In this document: piece after piece, positions 43,807 through 52,685 of the stretch
How positions within the stretch are numbered: position 1 is the stretch's first letter
How the letters are laid out: each line of letters opens with the position of its first letter
Origin: Flavobacterium covae
GTDB taxonomy: Bacteria > Bacteroidota > Bacteroidia > Flavobacteriales > Flavobacteriaceae
Assembly: GCA_019565575.1 (NCBI GenBank)
Contig: CP067379.1
Span: forward strand, 62,001-126,000
Direction of reading: 5' to 3'
Length of the DNA: 64,000 nt
The notes under the pieces: generated by a model
Seen by the model: the letters and a program-made list of their open reading frames with translations, nothing else
Databases searched by the model: none
Told to the model about the DNA's origin: nothing
Position numbers and translations under genes: made by a program

Positions 43807-43838
43807 AAAAATCCAAACACTTTCATATTTGGATTTAA
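43807..43838 (-). terminator. Terminator between the small exported protein and recR
   Basis: AAATCCAAA pairs with TTTGGATTT around a ten-base loop, with flanking A tracts. It lies 25 bases after the stop of the gene at 43863-44297. Confidence 0.65.
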
Positions 43839-43862
43839 AAAATCAATTAGATGAAATTAAAA

Positions 43863-44297
43863 TCATTTCTTTTTAAATTTTATCTTTCTTTCTCCTTCTA
43901 CACCTTCATAAATAATTTCTAAATCACCTACTTCATCCATATAAATTTCGCCTCCTTTTTTAAACAAGTAACTTAATTCAGCAAATTCATTATTTATCGT
44001 TCCTCCTAAAAAATCTATTTTACATTTTGAAAAGCTATACTTTTTTTTATTTCCTACTTCTTCAACTAACTCTAAAACTAGATCTTTTACTTTAAATTGA
44101 CATCCTGACAACCCCGATACTTCGTACTTATCAGTTCCTTTCTTCATAAAAGTAATTGAACTTCCTTGAACAGTAGTATAAGTAGCTCCATTAAAGAAAA
44201 ACTTCATTAAATATGTATAATGTATCTCACCGTTTGAATACGCAATTCCACTACACAGGAATAACGCTATGATTAGTATTTTATAAAATTTTTTCAT
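43863..44297 (-). CDS. Hypothetical exported protein
   Basis: 144 residues from the Met of MKKFYKILIIALFLCSGIAY, a clear signal peptide; a longer in-frame start exists upstream (44384) but would bury the signal. The mature part is rich in beta-type segments (TYLMKFFFNGATYTTVQG, DLEIIYEGVEGERKIKFKKK) with two Cys (CQFKVKD, KCKIDF) that could pair in the periplasm. No family recognised. A terminator follows. Confidence 0.7.
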   Translation of the reverse strand: MKKFYKILIIALFLCSGIAYSNGEIHYTYLMKFFFNGATYTTVQGSSITFMKKGTDKYEVSGLSGCQFKVKDLVLELVEEVGNKKKYSFSKCKIDFLGGTINNEFAELSYLFKKGGEIYMDEVGDLEIIYEGVEGERKIKFKKK

Positions 44298-44577
44298 GTT
44301 AAAAATCATTATTTGTACTACAAATATACACAGAAATTCCCACAAAAAAACGAAATAAAAAAGTTCTACACATTGAATTTTCATCTATAAAAAATTATAT
44401 TCAAATTCTTCTTTTTATGCTTATGTATTGACTAGAACTTCTAGTTTATAAGGGATTCTTCAAAACAACAAATCTTTCACTTATGTATTCAAATTCCTCA
44501 AAAAAGAAGCTGTTTTTTTAAGATAATTCAAGTTTTTTCTATCTTGCAATACAAAACTAAAATTATCCATTTAACTT

Positions 44578-46095
44578 ATGTCACCATTTGCAATTCTTTC
44601 TTTAATCATTATCTATTTTGGGATTTTATTTTTCATTTCCCACTTCATGAGCAAAAACAATAGTGGTAATGATGCCTTTTTCAAAGCTAATAAAAATTCT
44701 AAATGGTATTTAGTTGCATTTGGGATGATAGGAACCGCATTATCAGGTGTTACATTCATCTCTGTACCTGGAGAAGTAGGCAATCCTGAATTACAATTTA
44801 AATATTTTCAATTCGTAATAGGCAATGCTTTAGGTTTTATCCTTGTGGCTACAGTATTATTACCTCTATACTACAGAATGAACTTGACTTCTATTTATGG
44901 TTATATAGAACAACGTTTAGGTAAAATTAGTTATTTGACAGCTGCTTCTATCTTTTTGATTAGTCGAACAATTGGGTCTGCCTTTCGTCTTTATCTTGTG
45001 GTTATAGTTTTGCAACGATATGTTTTTGATTATTATGCAATTCCTTTTACAGTTACTGTATTCCTATCTTTATTTTTAATTTTTGCATACACTTACAAAG
45101 GAGGCCTTAAAACTATTATCATTACGGATACCTTACAAACGTTTTTCTTGGTATCTTCTGTTTTTCTTACTATCTTTTTTATTTGTCAAAGTTTAGATTT
45201 ATCTACATTACAAGCTTTTGAAAAAGTTAAAAATAGCTCTTATTCTCAAATATTTTTCTTTCAAGATTATTCTAAAGGCAATTATTTTTGGAAACAGCTT
45301 TTAGGAGGGGTTTTTGTAACTATTGCCATGGTAGGTCTTGATCAAGACTTGATGCAAAAAAACCTGAGCTGTCCTAACATAAAAGAAGCCCAAAAAAACA
45401 TGTTTACATTTACAGGAATTTTTGTGATCATTAATATTTTTTTCTTAGGTGTAGGAGCATTACTGTATATGTATGCAGAAAAAAACAGCATTGCCATTCC
45501 TATGGTTGACAACGTAGTTCGGACAGACTTCTTGTTCCCTGAAATAGCCTTAAAATCATTAGGATTAGTTCCGGCTATTGTTTTTTTATTAGGTCTTACA
45601 GCTGCCACCTTTGCCACTACTGATTCTGCTCTTACTGCTTTAACCACATCATTCTGTATTGATTTTTTAGGAATGGAGAAAAAACAATCCGAAAATGGCG
45701 ACAAAAATTTAAATAATGATGTAAAACTTAAAAAAACACGTCATATCGTTCATTTGTTTTTTTCTGGATTAATATTTTTAGTAATTGTTTTTTTTAATAC
45801 TGTAAACGATGCTTCCGTTGTAAAAATGATTTTTAAAATTGCTTCATACACTTACGGCCCTTTATTAGGCTTATATGGTTTTGGTTTATTCATGAAAACC
45901 AAAACTGTTCGAGATAAACTAGTTCCTTTTATTTGTCTAATTTCTCCTATCATTTGTTATTTTTTATCAACTCACTCTGCTGAATGGTTTGACGGCTATA
46001 CCATCGCGGAAGAGTTAATAATCTTTAACGGATTAATTACTTTCATTGGCTTATTATTTATTAGCAAACCAGCAACAAATAGTACACGTTTCTAG
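44578..46095 (+). CDS. Sodium:solute symporter family protein
   Basis: Inner-membrane transporter of the SSS family, 505 residues, about 13 spans, uninterrupted. It shows KNSKWYLVAFGMIGTALSGV, FISVPGEVGNPE and AMVGLDQDLMQKNLSC, LTAATFATTDSALTALTTSF, as in Bacteroidetes SSS proteins of unknown substrate. Alone in its transcription unit, closed by a strong terminator at 46166. Confidence 0.9.
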   Translation: MSPFAILSLIIIYFGILFFISHFMSKNNSGNDAFFKANKNSKWYLVAFGMIGTALSGVTFISVPGEVGNPELQFKYFQFVIGNALGFILVATVLLPLYYRMNLTSIYGYIEQRLGKISYLTAASIFLISRTIGSAFRLYLVVIVLQRYVFDYYAIPFTVTVFLSLFLIFAYTYKGGLKTIIITDTLQTFFLVSSVFLTIFFICQSLDLSTLQAFEKVKNSSYSQIFFFQDYSKGNYFWKQLLGGVFVTIAMVGLDQDLMQKNLSCPNIKEAQKNMFTFTGIFVIINIFFLGVGALLYMYAEKNSIAIPMVDNVVRTDFLFPEIALKSLGLVPAIVFLLGLTAATFATTDSALTALTTSFCIDFLGMEKKQSENGDKNLNNDVKLKKTRHIVHLFFSGLIFLVIVFFNTVNDASVVKMIFKIASYTYGPLLGLYGFGLFMKTKTVRDKLVPFICLISPIICYFLSTHSAEWFDGYTIAEELIIFNGLITFIGLLFISKPATNSTRF

Positions 46096-46165
46096 AAAAA
46101 TATATTTCACACATCAAAGAGGTGCTTAGAAAAGTTCTAGAGAGTAATTGACACTTTTTATCACT

Positions 46166-46207
46166 AAGAGAAATCACACAAAATACGCGATGTGATTTCT
46201 CTTTTAT
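46166..46207 (+). terminator. Terminator after the symporter
   Basis: AAGAGAAATCACA (46166-46178) pairs perfectly with TGTGATTTCTCTT (46191-46203) around a 12-base loop, followed by T's. Seventy bases after the symporter stop; it can also serve the convergent CoA-binding gene. Confidence 0.8.
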
Positions 46208-46250
46208 TTGTAAAGTTCTGAATATCAAAAATTCTTTCTAAGTATCTTTT

Positions 46251-46608
46251 TTAATATTGTTTAGTACCTAAAAGTACCAGTGTACAAGCTACTTCTATTA
46301 TGATATTATTTTTTTTTAACAAATCATAAAACTCAGAATTTTCAGTACCTGGATTAAAAATAACTCGCTTAGGTTTTAATCCTATTACATAATCATAATA
46401 GTCTTTTTGACGTTGCGGATTTAGATACAAAGTAACTGTATGTATATCTTCTAAAAAGAGGAAATCCTTTCTGAATTTCTATCCCAAAAACACGTTCGTT
46501 TTTTACTCCTAAAGCAATTACTTCATGTTCATATTGCAACAATCTACTCATCGCTATAAACGAGTATCGCTCTGGGTTACTAGAAGCTCCTAAAACTAAA
46601 GTTTTCAT
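46251..46608 (-). CDS. CoA-binding (YccU-like) domain protein, frameshifted
   Basis: Small Rossmann-fold protein, about 119 residues: KTLVLGASSNPERYSFIAMS, HEVIALGVKNERVFG, and after correction VTLYLNPQRQKDYYDYVIGL and KRVIFNPGTENSEFYDLLKK. One extra A (plus strand) at 46453-46457 splits it. Function beyond nucleotide/CoA binding is unknown. Divergent from marC. Confidence 0.82.
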
Positions 46609-46718
46609 TTTTACTATTTTTAAAACAATAAATTTACTATTTTTAAACTTAGCAAACTAGAACTTAACATTTTCTTTACTAATAAAGCCGTTTAGAATTT
46701 TAATTTTACAAAAAAACT

Positions 46719-47353
46719 ATGGATCTATTTTTTTACATTTTTGCTGCCTTATTTTCGGTACTTAATCCTATTGGTGCTATTCCTGTTTTTGTTGGACTCA
46801 CGAATGGATATACGCGTCAAGAACTTACCAAAACATCTAAATGGACCGCAATCAACGTATTCATAATTATGATTGTGTCATATTTTTTAGGCGAATATGT
46901 CTTGCACTTTTTGGTATTAGTTTAGAAGCCTTACGAATTGCAGGAGGTATGATTATAGCCAATTCTGGTTTTGGTTTATTGTCAGGAAAGGTTAAAAAGC
47001 GCAAAGGAATAAACAAAAAGGTAGAAGATGAGGCACAACAAAAACACGCTATTGCTCTTACTCCATTAGCCATGCCTTTGTTAGCGGGACCTGGTTCTAT
47101 ATCTTTATTAATAGCTTTTTATCAAGAACATAATAACTGGATAGCTATAAGTTTAGCTATAAGCGCTATTTTAGCAGTAGCTGTTTCTATTTTCTTAGTT
47201 TTAAACAGTGCTCATTATCTAGTTCGTTTTCTTGGAGAAGCAGGCATTGTGGCTATCTCAAGAATTGTTGGTTTTTTTGTAATTGCAATAGGTGTTCAGT
47301 ATATTGTAAATGCTATTTTAAAAATCATAGAAAACAGTCATCTAATTAAGTAA
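46719..47353 (+). CDS. MarC family membrane protein, frameshifted
   Basis: Polytopic inner-membrane protein, about 212 residues, six spans. It starts DLFFYIFAALFSVLNPIGAI, with the family motif NPIGAIPVF; later it has HAIALTPLAMPLLAGPGSIS with the second NP/GPG-type repeat, and ISRIVGFFVIAIGVQYIVN. The T run at 46908-46912 has lost a base; restoring it gives VLHFFGISLEALRIAGG. Transport role unknown; the link to antibiotic resistance in the name is historical. Confidence 0.88.
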
Positions 47354-47574
47354 TGAATACATCAAATTTAAAAGCAAATCCCATAGATTTGAATAAGTTG
47401 AGTTGATTAAATTCGTCTTTTTTTTATTTACTTTTCTTTGCATTCAAAGTACGTAATCAAATTTTATTAGTCTAAATTAGACAGAATATCAATAAATAAT
47501 AACAATCTAATTAATCCTTTTATTTTTTCTTTGTTATAATATTTAACCTAATTTTTGATTCAAAAAAGGCATAT

Positions 47575-47610
47575 AAAAAAATCCCAAACTTTTTTGCTTG
47601 GGATTTTTTA
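47575..47610. terminator. Bidirectional terminator between marC and ctlX
   Basis: AAAATCCCAA pairs with TTGGGATTTT around ACTTTTTTGC, flanked by A and T tracts. It ends ctlX transcription directly and can end marC. The gap 47354-47574 shows nothing else. Confidence 0.75.
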
Positions 47611-47614
47611 TATT

Positions 47615-48550
47615 TTATTGTTTAGGCAAAAAGATCTCTGCCATCATACAACGAGCACTACCCCCTCCATAGGTTTCTATAATCTCTAAATTTGAATATA
47701 GAATAGCCGTATGTTTTTCAATTTGTTCAATTTGTCCTTTATTCAGTGAATTATAAGCTGATTCACTCATAACTAAATATGTTTTATCATCATTCCCTTT
47801 TACTTGTAACATATTACCAGCAAAGGCATTTACTTGACTTTCGGAAATATAAATAATTTCTTTCCCATCATTTTTTAGATTTTCTACTAAATTTTTCTTT
47901 TCCGTTTTATCATCTATACATTCTGAACAAAGAACTGCAAAAGTTTCACCTATAGCCATCATTACATTTGTATGATAAATCAATTCTCTTTCTTCATCAA
48001 CTGTTTGAAAGGCATTAAATAAAACAGGAGTAAACTCAAAATCTTCACAAAATTCAATAAATAATTCTTCATCGGCACGAGGAGATAAAGCACAATATGC
48101 TTTTTGATGTACACGATCTAAAACCATACTCCCTGTTCCTTCTAAAAAAACGCCATCTTCTTCTGCAAGTGTGTAATCCATTATTTCCTGAATAACAAAA
48201 CCTTTTTCTTCTAATATATCTAGAATATCTTCTCTCCGTTCTAAACGACGATTTTCGGCAAACATAGGATATAGTACTATATCTCCATTTTCATGAAATG
48301 AAATCCAATTATTAGGAAAAACCGCATCAGGTGTATCACTATCTATCGTATCTTCTACTACTATTACATGAACTCCTGCTTCATGAAGTTTATAAACTAA
48401 AGCATCAAATTCTTGTTGTGCTTTAGCCGTAATAGTTGCTGGTAATATTGTGTCTTTTTGTTTTTGATAATAATTGTTTACTGCCGTTTGTTCATTCATT
48501 CTAAATGAAGCAGGTCGCACCATTAATATAGAATTTGTTATTTGCTGCAT
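47615..48550 (-). CDS. ctlX: CtlX-type citrulline/arginine deiminase-like hydrolase
   Basis: Amidinotransferase/dimethylargininase-fold enzyme, 311 residues, uninterrupted: MVRPASFRMNEQTAVNNYYQ, FPNNWISFHENGDIVLYPM, FLEGTGSMVLDR with the acidic catalytic residue, IYHTNVMMAIGE with the His, and GGGSARCMMAEIFLP with the nucleophilic Cys. Annotated widely as CtlX, implicated in citrulline use. Next to arginase in the same orientation, pointing to arginine/citrulline catabolism to ornithine. Confidence 0.88.
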   Translation of the reverse strand: MQQITNSILMVRPASFRMNEQTAVNNYYQKQKDTILPATITAKAQQEFDALVYKLHEAGVHVIVVEDTIDSDTPDAVFPNNWISFHENGDIVLYPMFAENRRLERREDILDILEEKGFVIQEIMDYTLAEEDGVFLEGTGSMVLDRVHQKAYCALSPRADEELFIEFCEDFEFTPVLFNAFQTVDEERELIYHTNVMMAIGETFAVLCSECIDDKTEKKNLVENLKNDGKEIIYISESQVNAFAGNMLQVKGNDDKTYLVMSESAYNSLNKGQIEQIEKHTAILYSNLEIIETYGGGSARCMMAEIFLPKQ

Positions 48551-48563
48551 ATTTATTTAGTAA

Positions 48564-48622
48564 AAAAATTCTCTCAAACACTACTGATACTTATTATATT
48601 TTAGTGATTGAGAGAATTTTTT
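48564..48622 (-). terminator. Terminator between arginase and ctlX
   Basis: AAAATTCTCTCAA pairs with the TTGAGAGAATTTTT segment across a 26-base loop, with a T-rich/A-rich boundary. It sits after the arginase stop and shortly before the ctlX start, so ctlX probably has its own promoter or depends on read-through. Confidence 0.6.
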
Positions 48623-48636
48623 ATTTATAAAATTAA

Positions 48637-49593
48637 TCATCTGTTTTTTACTACATTTACAATAGAATCTACTATATCTAGAGCTATTTCCGCCATTGTA
48701 TTTATTTTTTCATCTAAACAAGGATTTACTTCCACTACTTCTACACAAGCCGTTTTAGGATTAGAGGTTAAATGTACCAATAAATCTTTTGCTTCTTGTG
48801 GTGTTATTCCGTTAGGTACTGGAGTTCCTGTACCGTGTGAAGTCAAGAGGGGATCCATAGAATCAACATCAAACGAAATATAAATGATATCACATTGATG
48901 CAATTGTGTATTAATATTGTTTACTAAGGTCCATATTCCTAAATTTCTGACATCTTGTACTGTATACCATTTAAGACCTAACTTTTCAATAACAGCTTCT
49001 TCTTGAGACTCTGTATCACGTACAGCTATATAAACTAGATCTTCTGGGTTAATTTTTTTTGTTATACCTCCAACATTTTTTAGACGGTTCCAATAATCAA
49101 TTGTTTTTTCATCTACTTTATTTATTTGACATTCTAAGTTATCAATATCCATTACAGAGGCTAAAGGCATTCCGTGCATATTTCCCGAAGGTGTGGTATA
49201 AGGCGTATGAATATCTGCATGAGCATCAATCCAAATTACCCCAATTCTTTTATCTGGATAAGCAGATTTAATACCTGCTATAGTTCCACCAGCAGAACCA
49301 TGGTCTGCGGCTAAAATAATAGGAAATTGTTTTTTTTGTAATAGAGAAGAAACCTTTACATTTAGCTCCTCATAAATAGAAAGTAGTCCATCTATACGTT
49401 TTGCAAAAGGAAATTTTGTTGACTTATCTAGGTAAGTGTTTACATCTTTAATTTCTTGAAGATCATTCTCACCAAAAATATAATTTTCTTTTTTCCTTGC
49501 TGTGGTTATAATGGCTTCTGGGCCTAAAGAAGCTCCACGTGTACCTGCTGTAATTTCTGATTTGTTTATTAGAAAAGTAATTGACTTACCCAT
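48637..49593 (-). CDS. rocF: Arginase
   Basis: Hydrolyses arginine to ornithine and urea. 318 residues, uninterrupted ureohydrolase fold. Mn ligands are visible in AADHGSAGG, VIWIDAHADIHTP and ISFDVDSMDP; TPSGNMHGMPLA and EVVEVNPCLD complete the family set. The first motif reads AADHGSAGG rather than the usual GGDHS, but the His and Asp are kept. TATATTTG at 49657-49650 may be its -7 element. Confidence 0.92.
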   Translation of the reverse strand: MGKSITFLINKSEITAGTRGASLGPEAIITTARKKENYIFGENDLQEIKDVNTYLDKSTKFPFAKRIDGLLSIYEELNVKVSSLLQKKQFPIILAADHGSAGGTIAGIKSAYPDKRIGVIWIDAHADIHTPYTTPSGNMHGMPLASVMDIDNLECQINKVDEKTIDYWNRLKNVGGITKKINPEDLVYIAVRDTESQEEAVIEKLGLKWYTVQDVRNLGIWTLVNNINTQLHQCDIIYISFDVDSMDPLLTSHGTGTPVPNGITPQEAKDLLVHLTSNPKTACVEVVEVNPCLDEKINTMAEIALDIVDSIVNVVKNR

Positions 49594-49649
49594 AAAGTTT
49601 TAGATTGGATGATGATGATTGATAACATCTATTTCATCTGTTTCGATAG

Positions 49650-49657
49650 CAAATATA
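49650..49657 (-). promoter_or_regulatory. Putative -7 element of arginase
   Basis: TATATTTG on the minus strand 57 bases before the arginase start, immediately beyond the gltA terminator. No clear TTG upstream. Confidence 0.4.
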
Positions 49658-49660
49658 AAA

Positions 49661-49690
49661 AAAGCCCCTTGAGAGAAGAAGCTTTTTTAT
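49661..49690 (-). terminator. Terminator after gltA
   Basis: AAAAAAGC and GCTTTTTT arms around CCCTTGAGAGAAGAA, beginning 18 bases past the gltA stop. Confidence 0.6.
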
Positions 49691-49708
49691 GTTTTATTTA
49701 TTTTTAAA

Positions 49709-50992
49709 TTATCTTTTATCCATGGATACAAATGGTCGTAATGGATAACCTGTATAAACTTGGCGTGGGCGTCCGATAGGTTCTTTATTTAAACGCATTT
49801 CTTTCCATTGTGCAATCCATCCTGGAAGACGACCAATAGCAAATAACACAGTAAACATATCGGTTGGAATTCCTAATGCTCTATAAATTATACCAGAATA
49901 GAAATCCACATTTGGATATAATTTTCTATCTACGAAATAAGGATCTACTAAAGCTGCCTCTTCCAATTGTTTAGCAATATTTAGAATTGGATCGTTTACT
50001 CCTAATTCTGCTAACACTTCGTCTGCTGCTTTTTTAATAATTTTTGCACGAGGATCAAAGTTTTTATATACTCTATGTCCAAAGCCCATTAAACGGAAAG
50101 GATCTTCTTTATCTTTAGCTCTTTCTAATGCTTTTTGCGCATCTCCTCCATCTTTTTGAATTTGTTCTAACATTTCAAGCACTGCTTGATTTGCTCCCCC
50201 ATGTAAAGGTCCCCATAGTGCAGAAACCCCAGCAGAAATAGAAGCAAATAAACCTGCATGTGAAGATCCTACAATTCTAACTGTAGAAGTCGAACAGTTT
50301 TGTTCATGATCAGCATGTAGTGTAAATAATTTATCTAAAGCATCTATAACTGTTTTATTAGTGGTATAGGGGGCTGTAGGCAATTCAAACATTAAACGCA
50401 TGAAATTTTCCACATATCCTTTCGTATTATCATAGTAGTTTAATGGAAATCCCATCATTTTACGATATGTCCAAGTAGCAATTACTAAGAATTTACCCAT
50501 AGTTTTACAGATTGCCTCGTACATCTCGGTTTCATTTTCTACATTTACTACTTTAGGATTAAAAGCAGTTAAAGCAGAAGTTAATGATGATAACACTCCC
50601 ATTGGGTGAGCTGTTTTAGGAAATCCATCAATAATATTCTTCATTTCTTCGTTTACCAAAGTATATTTACGAATATCATTTTCAAATTTTTCTAATTGAG
50701 TTTTTGTTGGTAGTTCTCCGAAAATAATCAAATAAGACACTTCTAAGAACGTAGCGTTTTCAGCTAAATCTTCAATAGCATATCCTCTATATCTTAAGAT
50801 TCCTTCTTCACCATCTAAGAAAGTAATTTCACTTGTACAAGAACCTGAGTTTTTATACCCTGGATCTATCGTGATCGCTCCTGTTAGGGTGCGTAATTTT
50901 TCAATATCGATAGCCGTTTCATTCTCAGAACCCACCATTACAGGGAACTCGTATTTGTTGCCATCAAATTCTAATATCGCAGTTTTTGACAT
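49709..50992 (-). CDS. gltA: Citrate synthase (type II)
   Basis: Condenses acetyl-CoA and oxaloacetate at TCA entry. 427 residues from the Met of MSKTAILEFDGNKYEFPVMV; an upstream in-frame Met (51034) would add a non-conserved tail. Catalytic regions: ALWGPLHGGANQAVLEML with one His, GFGHRVYKNFDPRAKI with the second, and PNVDFYSGIIYRALGIP with the Asp. Uninterrupted. A good promoter lies at 51082-51115. Confidence 0.96.
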   Translation of the reverse strand: MSKTAILEFDGNKYEFPVMVGSENETAIDIEKLRTLTGAITIDPGYKNSGSCTSEITFLDGEEGILRYRGYAIEDLAENATFLEVSYLIIFGELPTKTQLEKFENDIRKYTLVNEEMKNIIDGFPKTAHPMGVLSSLTSALTAFNPKVVNVENETEMYEAICKTMGKFLVIATWTYRKMMGFPLNYYDNTKGYVENFMRLMFELPTAPYTTNKTVIDALDKLFTLHADHEQNCSTSTVRIVGSSHAGLFASISAGVSALWGPLHGGANQAVLEMLEQIQKDGGDAQKALERAKDKEDPFRLMGFGHRVYKNFDPRAKIIKKAADEVLAELGVNDPILNIAKQLEEAALVDPYFVDRKLYPNVDFYSGIIYRALGIPTDMFTVLFAIGRLPGWIAQWKEMRLNKEPIGRPRQVYTGYPLRPFVSMDKR

Positions 50993-51081
50993 AATTAAGT
51001 TTATGGTATTTATCTTTTTAAATTGGTTTAACAAAAATAGGGATTTGATATTAAATTCAAAACTTACCCAATGCTTTTCTC

Positions 51082-51115
51082 CAAATTTAATAAATGTTTT
51101 ACAATAAGTTTACAA
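51082..51115 (-). promoter_or_regulatory. Promoter of gltA
   Basis: Minus strand: TTG at 51115-51113, a 23-base spacer, TAAATTTG at 51089-51082, about 90 bases before the start. Fits the Flavobacterium -33/-7 pattern. Confidence 0.55.
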
Positions 51116-51240
51116 TTTTAGAAAAGAAAAAAAACACCATATATAGTTTTTTTTTCTAGAAGGTCATTCCTTTAAAGGACGTAAGGAAAATCAGATAAAT
51201 AAAACAAATTTTAAAAACTGAATTTAAACTAATTAAGACC

Positions 51241-51333
51241 TTAACTTAATAACATTGTACGCGCGGGAGTTGCATTTACATTAGAACTAAACCATGTTAC
51301 TAGAAAGAATAATATTTGAATTAACAACTTCAT
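51241..51333 (-). CDS. Short ORF consisting of a signal peptide
   Basis: 30 residues, MKLLIQILFFLVTWFSSNVN then ATPARTMLLS. It looks like a complete Sec signal peptide with cleavage after VNA and only ten residues beyond. Its ATG overlaps the stop of the upstream ORF as ATGA, which suggests translational coupling. It may be the stub of a truncated exported protein or a genuine secreted micropeptide. Confidence 0.35.
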   Translation of the reverse strand: MKLLIQILFFLVTWFSSNVNATPARTMLLS

Positions 51334-51542
51334 AAAGTGTTCTGCTGTTTAATTTTATCTGCAACTATAATATTTATCATCTCACTAAAACTATAAGCCA
51401 CTTTGCTTACACCTTTTGGATAACCCCATTTGCTTGAATCTGGGACATACTCATCTCCACAATAAAACAACTCCGTTTCAAAACGATAAATGGACGAATT
51501 ATTTCCATCATCTACAATTTTTCCAACATAGATTATTGTCAT
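51330..51542 (-). CDS. Small hypothetical protein
   Basis: 70 residues, MTIIYVGKIVDDGNNSSIYR then FETELFYCGDEYVPDSSKWG and a helical C-terminus. No signal peptide, no family recognised. Coupled (ATGA) to the signal-peptide ORF downstream. It sits at the edge of an accessory region, between gltA and the endonuclease V-like gene, so it could be a fragment. Confidence 0.4.
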   Translation of the reverse strand: MTIIYVGKIVDDGNNSSIYRFETELFYCGDEYVPDSSKWGYPKGVSKVAYSFSEMINIIVADKIKQQNTL

Positions 51543-51570
51543 TGCAAGTTTTTTAAAATCAGCCCACCCT

Positions 51571-51595
51571 CACTTATTTTGATTTTTAATGAAAA
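51571..51595. repeat. Direct repeat copy A
   Basis: CACTTATTTTGATTTTTAAT followed by GAAAA recurs with one mismatch at 54915-54939. The copies flank the endonuclease V-like gene, the IS and the small ORFs. Confidence 0.5.
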
Positions 51596-51618
51596 AACAC
51601 ACCAAACAACCTAGCTCA

Positions 51619-52653
51619 TCATTTTATAATTCCGTATTCATTAGGTTCATCATTCATAAAATCTATTCTGAATTGCTCAGGCATCTGTTGGCGTGCAATC
51701 TCAATTGCCTTTTCAAGTACAAAAGGAAGTCTTGTGGATTGCGTTGTTTCTAACACCCAATTTACACTTGTCTCTAAAGAAATCTTATGTCCTATAGAAA
51801 TATATATTGGGTTTGTATTTTCTTTTGTTCGGAGGGCTTTTCCAACTACTTTTCGGTCAAATATAAGTTCTATACGATCTGCTCTTTTAGTCCCTAAGTC
51901 TTCCTTTTTGTAATAGCCTACAAGACGTTTTTTGGCGCAACCAATAGTAGGCATATCCAGTTGTATACCTAAAAATGTAGCGAATCCCATATTTTTAGGG
52001 TGTTCTATACCATGACCATCACAAAAAATAAGTTGGGGTTTTACAGCTAATTTTTCAAAAGCTTTGATTGCCCATATCGTTTCATTAAAACCAAAAACAT
52101 CAGGTATGTGCATATTAATCCTATCTTCAGTATAAATTGCTTGATCTACAATTTCTTGACTATTTACATCTATAACAGTTACGACTGCAACTATTTTTTG
52201 GGTAATATCATGATAGGCTACTGTTACTCCTCCAATAAATTGCATATCAGTTGGCAGTTGATCCTCGTTTATTGTTTTACCAATTTGTTCTTCTTGCCAC
52301 ACAAACTTTTCCATAAATGTATCAGGAATTGTCTTTCCTAGATATTCTTTCATTTGATTATGAATGGCATAAGCGACAATAACTTTTGAATATCTTTCAA
52401 CATCTCCATGTACATAAACAAATGTATCTAGATCTATTTCAATATACCCTTTTTCATCATAAGAATGATACTTATCTATTATATCTTGATTATTTGCAAT
52501 TAACTTTTCATAATCCAAATCATTACGACTAATCAACATTTCAGTTGAACCCACTTCTCTTTGTTTTCTATCACGATTATTAATAGCAAAATTATTTAAT
52601 AAAACAAAATCATAACACAACTCATATTCAGTGCTATAAATTTCTTTAGACAT
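51619..52653 (-). CDS. Endonuclease V-like protein with N-terminal extension and altered active site
   Basis: 344 residues against about 225 for usual endonuclease V (deoxyinosine repair). Residues about 1-120 are an extra domain I do not recognise. The EndoV domain covers residues about 121-340: QFIGGVTVAYHD at 138-149, GFNETIWAIKAFEKL with Glu191, FCDGHGIEHPKNMGFA with Asp212, GCAKKRLVGYY. The first motif is normally GVDxSY/GVDVAY with a metal-binding Asp; here it is Thr144. The other acidic residues are intact. It may be catalytically changed or act in nucleic-acid binding. The IS lies just upstream. Confidence 0.8.
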   Translation of the reverse strand: MSKEIYSTEYELCYDFVLLNNFAINNRDRKQREVGSTEMLISRNDLDYEKLIANNQDIIDKYHSYDEKGYIEIDLDTFVYVHGDVERYSKVIVAYAIHNQMKEYLGKTIPDTFMEKFVWQEEQIGKTINEDQLPTDMQFIGGVTVAYHDITQKIVAVVTVIDVNSQEIVDQAIYTEDRINMHIPDVFGFNETIWAIKAFEKLAVKPQLIFCDGHGIEHPKNMGFATFLGIQLDMPTIGCAKKRLVGYYKKEDLGTKRADRIELIFDRKVVGKALRTKENTNPIYISIGHKISLETSVNWVLETTQSTRLPFVLEKAIEIARQQMPEQFRIDFMNDEPNEYGIIK

Positions 52654-52685
52654 ACGAAACCTAAAAATGAACCTTTTTACCCCAT

